Assembly (NCBI RefSeq): GCF_019925205.1
Contig: NC_083563.1
Coordinates: 11,355,228 to 11,419,227, forward strand
DNA from: Metopolophium dirhodum
Lineage: Eukaryota; Arthropoda; Insecta; Hemiptera; Aphididae
Length of the DNA stretch: 64,000 bases
Direction: 5' to 3'
Made by a program: the position numbers and the translations under genes. Under the pieces are notes generated by a model. The model did no database searches. It worked only from the letters and a program-made list of their open reading frames with translations, and had not been told where the DNA came from. Numbering within the stretch: the first letter of the stretch is position 1; the number at the start of each line of letters is the position of its first letter. Shown piece after piece: positions 63,931 through 64,000 of this stretch.

Positions 63931-64000
63931 GTAGCGTTTTCCGGTGTATGAGGCCCGTTGTTGCAGGGGCGGCCGCGTGTAGGTGGTGGATTGACAGTCA
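63931..64000. other. GC-rich edge continuing beyond the window
   Basis: Composition rises sharply, with GGGGCGGCCGCGTG near 63,966 directly after TTGTTGCAG, an acceptor-like end. It may be the start of an exon or CpG island outside the window. Confidence 0.25.

Noticed and set aside
1..64000. CRISPR arrays, bacterial operons, ribosome binding sites, riboswitches
   Set aside because: Nothing of the kind is present; the DNA is eukaryotic in style. The tandem arrays have no spacer structure.

Overview
The window is about 64 kb of AT-rich eukaryotic DNA with no protein-coding gene that I can support. Composition, dense microsatellites, the words ATAATATTAT and TAGGTA/TACCTA used again and again, short non-autonomous DNA transposons, a tRNA-derived SINE, LINE remnants and a dispersed family built around AAACGATTCTGAGCGGA all suggest an insect nuclear genome, most likely an aphid (Hemiptera: Aphididae). 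The species assignment is an inference from sequence style, not from a gene.

The longest open frames are only 120-128 codons. They lie in low-complexity or CpG-richer tracts, overlap one another on both strands, and carry no domain I recognise. I read the window as a gene desert or the inside of one or more very large introns. Splice-like signals fit the intron reading: an unusually good combined acceptor/donor of the recursive-splicing type at 41,100-41,120, a weaker one near 13,990, and a possible 13-nt microexon at 28,668-28,680.

Layout. 1-7 kb: bland AT-rich DNA with two GC-richer islets. 7.1-7.7 kb: decayed 3' end of a LINE on the minus strand. 11.7-13.15 kb: long copy of the dispersed 'ATTCTGAGCG' family. 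14.3-15.15 kb: CpG-richer islet. 16.4-17.75 kb: tandem duplication whose second copy alone holds a 146-bp hAT-type MITE with a perfect 8-bp target duplication. 18.7-28.2 kb: several GC-richer islets that could be enhancers or promoters, plus a dense microsatellite cluster at 27.2-28.0 kb. 33.5-37.4 kb: repeat-rich stretch holding a fold-back copy of the dispersed family, a 224-bp hAT MITE, a four-unit 42-bp tandem array and an old 170-bp duplication. 43.3 kb: lone hAT-like end. 46.9-47.85 kb: the best candidate promoter / first-exon region. 52.1-52.8 kb: another copy of the dispersed family interrupted by a SINE head. 53.8-54.95 kb: second CpG-rich islet. 59.5-60.1 kb: a 612-bp element with 35-bp terminal inverted repeats and an unusual set of internal copies of a 19-22 bp terminal motif. 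62.4-63.3 kb: a complete SINE with target duplications, then a second LINE remnant.

No genes act together here. The biology is that of mobile elements and possible cis-regulatory DNA. The most novel-looking object is the iterated-motif element at 59.5-60.1 kb. The best-supported features are the two hAT MITEs and the SINE, because their target site duplications can be read directly.
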